The notes beneath the pieces were generated by a model, which was given only the letters and a program-made list of their open reading frames with translations, did no database searches and was not told the origin of the DNA. Positions 5,569-6,629 of a DNA stretch of 6,629 bases are shown here, piece after piece (position 1 is the stretch's first letter; the number at the start of each line of letters is the position of its first letter). Source of the DNA: an uncultured Synergistales bacterium. Its GTDB lineage: Bacteria; Synergistota; Synergistia; Synergistales; Aminobacteriaceae. The position numbers and the translations under genes are program-made. Location of the stretch: positions 1 through 6,629 of the forward strand of contig CAJOGG010000130.1 in NCBI GenBank assembly GCA_905234205.1, read 5' to 3'.

Positions 5569-6629
5569 TTAATATTGAATGTTGTTGATAGTAACGTTCT
5601 GTGGATCTGTTCGAGTGATTCTGAAATTGTTGGTTTCCGGCGTAATTTCTGCCTTAACTGGTAGAGTTACAGGTGCCATGAATATATTTGACATATCAAC
5701 ATAGGCTTTAATCTCAACGTCCTGCGACTCAAAATTAGCTATCAATGACGGCCTACCCTCAATCGTTACTGAAACGTTCGGAGGATTTACGCTCCATGAC
5801 TGCGGAGTATCCGAGCCCCTAACCTCTATCGGGATATTAGCAAGCATTTTTTCCGCCCGAGTCTCGCCTAACTGTAAGCTAACTCGTACCGAAGGAGCAC
5901 TTACGATAGATACACCTTCAACTTCCGGTTGTCTCAATGGGGTCACTATAACTTTGTCTTCAGCCAACAATGACACGTCTATAACTTCCGTATCAATAGC
6001 TTCAATCTTGGACAAGTCTTCGCGCGTTCCCTCAATCTGAATTTCTGAAGGGTCAGTTGTAATTGTTCGTATCTCGTAATCGGCATCAAGTTTACCGGTT
6101 AATCTCACGTTCACTGGCACACGTTTTTTCGGCAAACCTCGCGCTAATACACCCCTAAATCTCACTTGCGCTGGCTCAATCGTAACGCTTCCTTCAAATG
6201 GTTCAGACTGTGAGAATTTTACCGGCATCAACAAATCTCGTCCTTCTTGTAATTCCTCAATCGTAGGAGTAACTCGAACGCTTCCAACTTTTGCAACGTC
6301 GTCTTCAGCTCCCTTGATACCAACCTCCTTGGGAATTATCTCAACGCCTTCAATATATTGTCCCTCCGGAATGTTTTGCGGCAATATCGTTTCAACCGTC
6401 ATCAATCGCGTAACTTGCCTCACTAAATCCATGACAACCTGCGACGGAAAACATGAAACCAGAGTAGTATTCGCCGGGTTACTAACGTTAATGTTCACGG
6501 TGTATCGTTTGCCGGGCACTAAGTTTCTTGCGTCTACATATGCGCTCACGGAATTGTAATCAAGTCTCATCATTACTTCTTCGGGCCCGCGGAGTTCAAC
6601 GTCAACTTCTGATAATCGCCCACGTAATA
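5569..6629 (-). CDS. ybbR: YbbR-domain protein, N-terminally cut by the window edge
   Basis: The frame stays open to the window end. The methionine at 6573 is internal, because the codons before it (RLSEVDVELRGPEEV) are typical YbbR sequence. At least 352 residues are visible, as about four tandem YbbR-like beta units. Each has a V-x-V-x-G (or I-x-I-E-G) strand, a D-V-S/D-M-S type strand and a closing P-x-x-V-x-V strand, for example SEIQIEGTREDLSKIEAID and EVIDVSLLA, then NVSVTIEGRPSLIA and AYVDMSNI. YbbR proteins (CdaR in Firmicutes) usually have one N-terminal membrane helix and an external repeat region. They are commonly encoded after the diadenylate cyclase gene cdaA and modulate it. The helix and any cdaA would lie beyond 6629. 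No glmM follows downstream; the gene ends in a terminator. Confidence 0.8.
   Translation of the reverse strand, partial: LRGRLSEVDVELRGPEEVMMRLDYNSVSAYVDARNLVPGKRYTVNINVSNPANTTLVSCFPSQVVMDLVRQVTRLMTVETILPQNIPEGQYIEGVEIIPKEVGIKGAEDDVAKVGSVRVTPTIEELQEGRDLLMPVKFSQSEPFEGSVTIEPAQVRFRGVLARGLPKKRVPVNVRLTGKLDADYEIRTITTDPSEIQIEGTREDLSKIEAIDTEVIDVSLLAEDKVIVTPLRQPEVEGVSIVSAPSVRVSLQLGETRAEKMLANIPIEVRGSDTPQSWSVNPPNVSVTIEGRPSLIANFESQDVEIKAYVDMSNIFMAPVTLPVKAEITPETNNFRITRTDPQNVTINNIQY

Noticed and set aside
6314..6559. An 81-codon plus-strand reading frame inside ybbR
   Set aside because: It is antisense to a clear YbbR repeat region, with no ribosome binding site or recognisable domain.
1..6629. tRNA, rRNA, CRISPR array, insertion sequence or attachment site
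   Set aside because: I saw no cloverleaf or rRNA-like segment, no spaced repeats, no transposase or recombinase, and no flanking inverted repeats.

Overview
The window looks like chromosomal DNA of a bacterium with diaminopimelate-type lysine synthesis. GC content is moderate, spacing is tight, most genes have purine-rich ribosome binding sites, and the stops are a mix of TAA, TGA and TAG. The acetyl-type DAP genes, the multi-domain YbbR protein and the general style would fit an anaerobic gut or rumen bacterium, possibly a Synergistetes-like lineage. That placement is a low-confidence impression, because nothing here is a strict taxonomic marker.

Region 1 (1-2680, + strand) is the tail of a lysine-synthesis operon: the C-terminal end of a DapH-type tetrahydrodipicolinate N-acetyltransferase, an M20D amidohydrolase that is probably N-acetyl-diaminopimelate deacetylase, and an aspartate kinase. 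The first two overlap by ATGA, and the kinase starts at TTG six bases after the second. A rho-independent terminator closes the operon. The aspartate kinase is broken in its catalytic GGSD region. The bases at 1891-1900 encode the conserved residues on both sides of the break in two different frames, which is the expected result of a 17-base deletion between short direct repeats.

Region 2 (2682-3960, - strand) holds three small uncharacterised genes in one direction: a 58-residue two-helix membrane protein, a 130-residue four-helix membrane protein, and a secreted protein with a clear signal peptide. The two membrane proteins share a C-terminal Pro-Trp-Trp-Leu-x-Gly tail. The secreted gene has its own promoter, with a run of nine C in the -35/-10 spacer, an arrangement typical of phase-variable promoters. 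Its reading frame ends at an amber codon followed in frame by 15 coding-like codons and then TAA.

Region 3 (3961-5536, + strand) begins with a 106-base divergent intergenic region and continues with a 489-residue protein. This has an N-terminal helix-turn-helix-like domain, three predicted membrane helices and a probable extracytoplasmic beta-rich domain, so it looks like a membrane-bound one-component regulator. It may control the divergent membrane/secreted cluster, but that is inferred from layout only.

Region 4 (5538-6629, - strand) is a YbbR-domain protein cut by the window edge and convergent with the previous gene, with a terminator in the short gap between them.

The least explained part is 2682-5536: a possibly phase-variable secreted protein, two small membrane proteins and a divergent membrane-anchored HTH protein. 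I cannot assign it to a known system.
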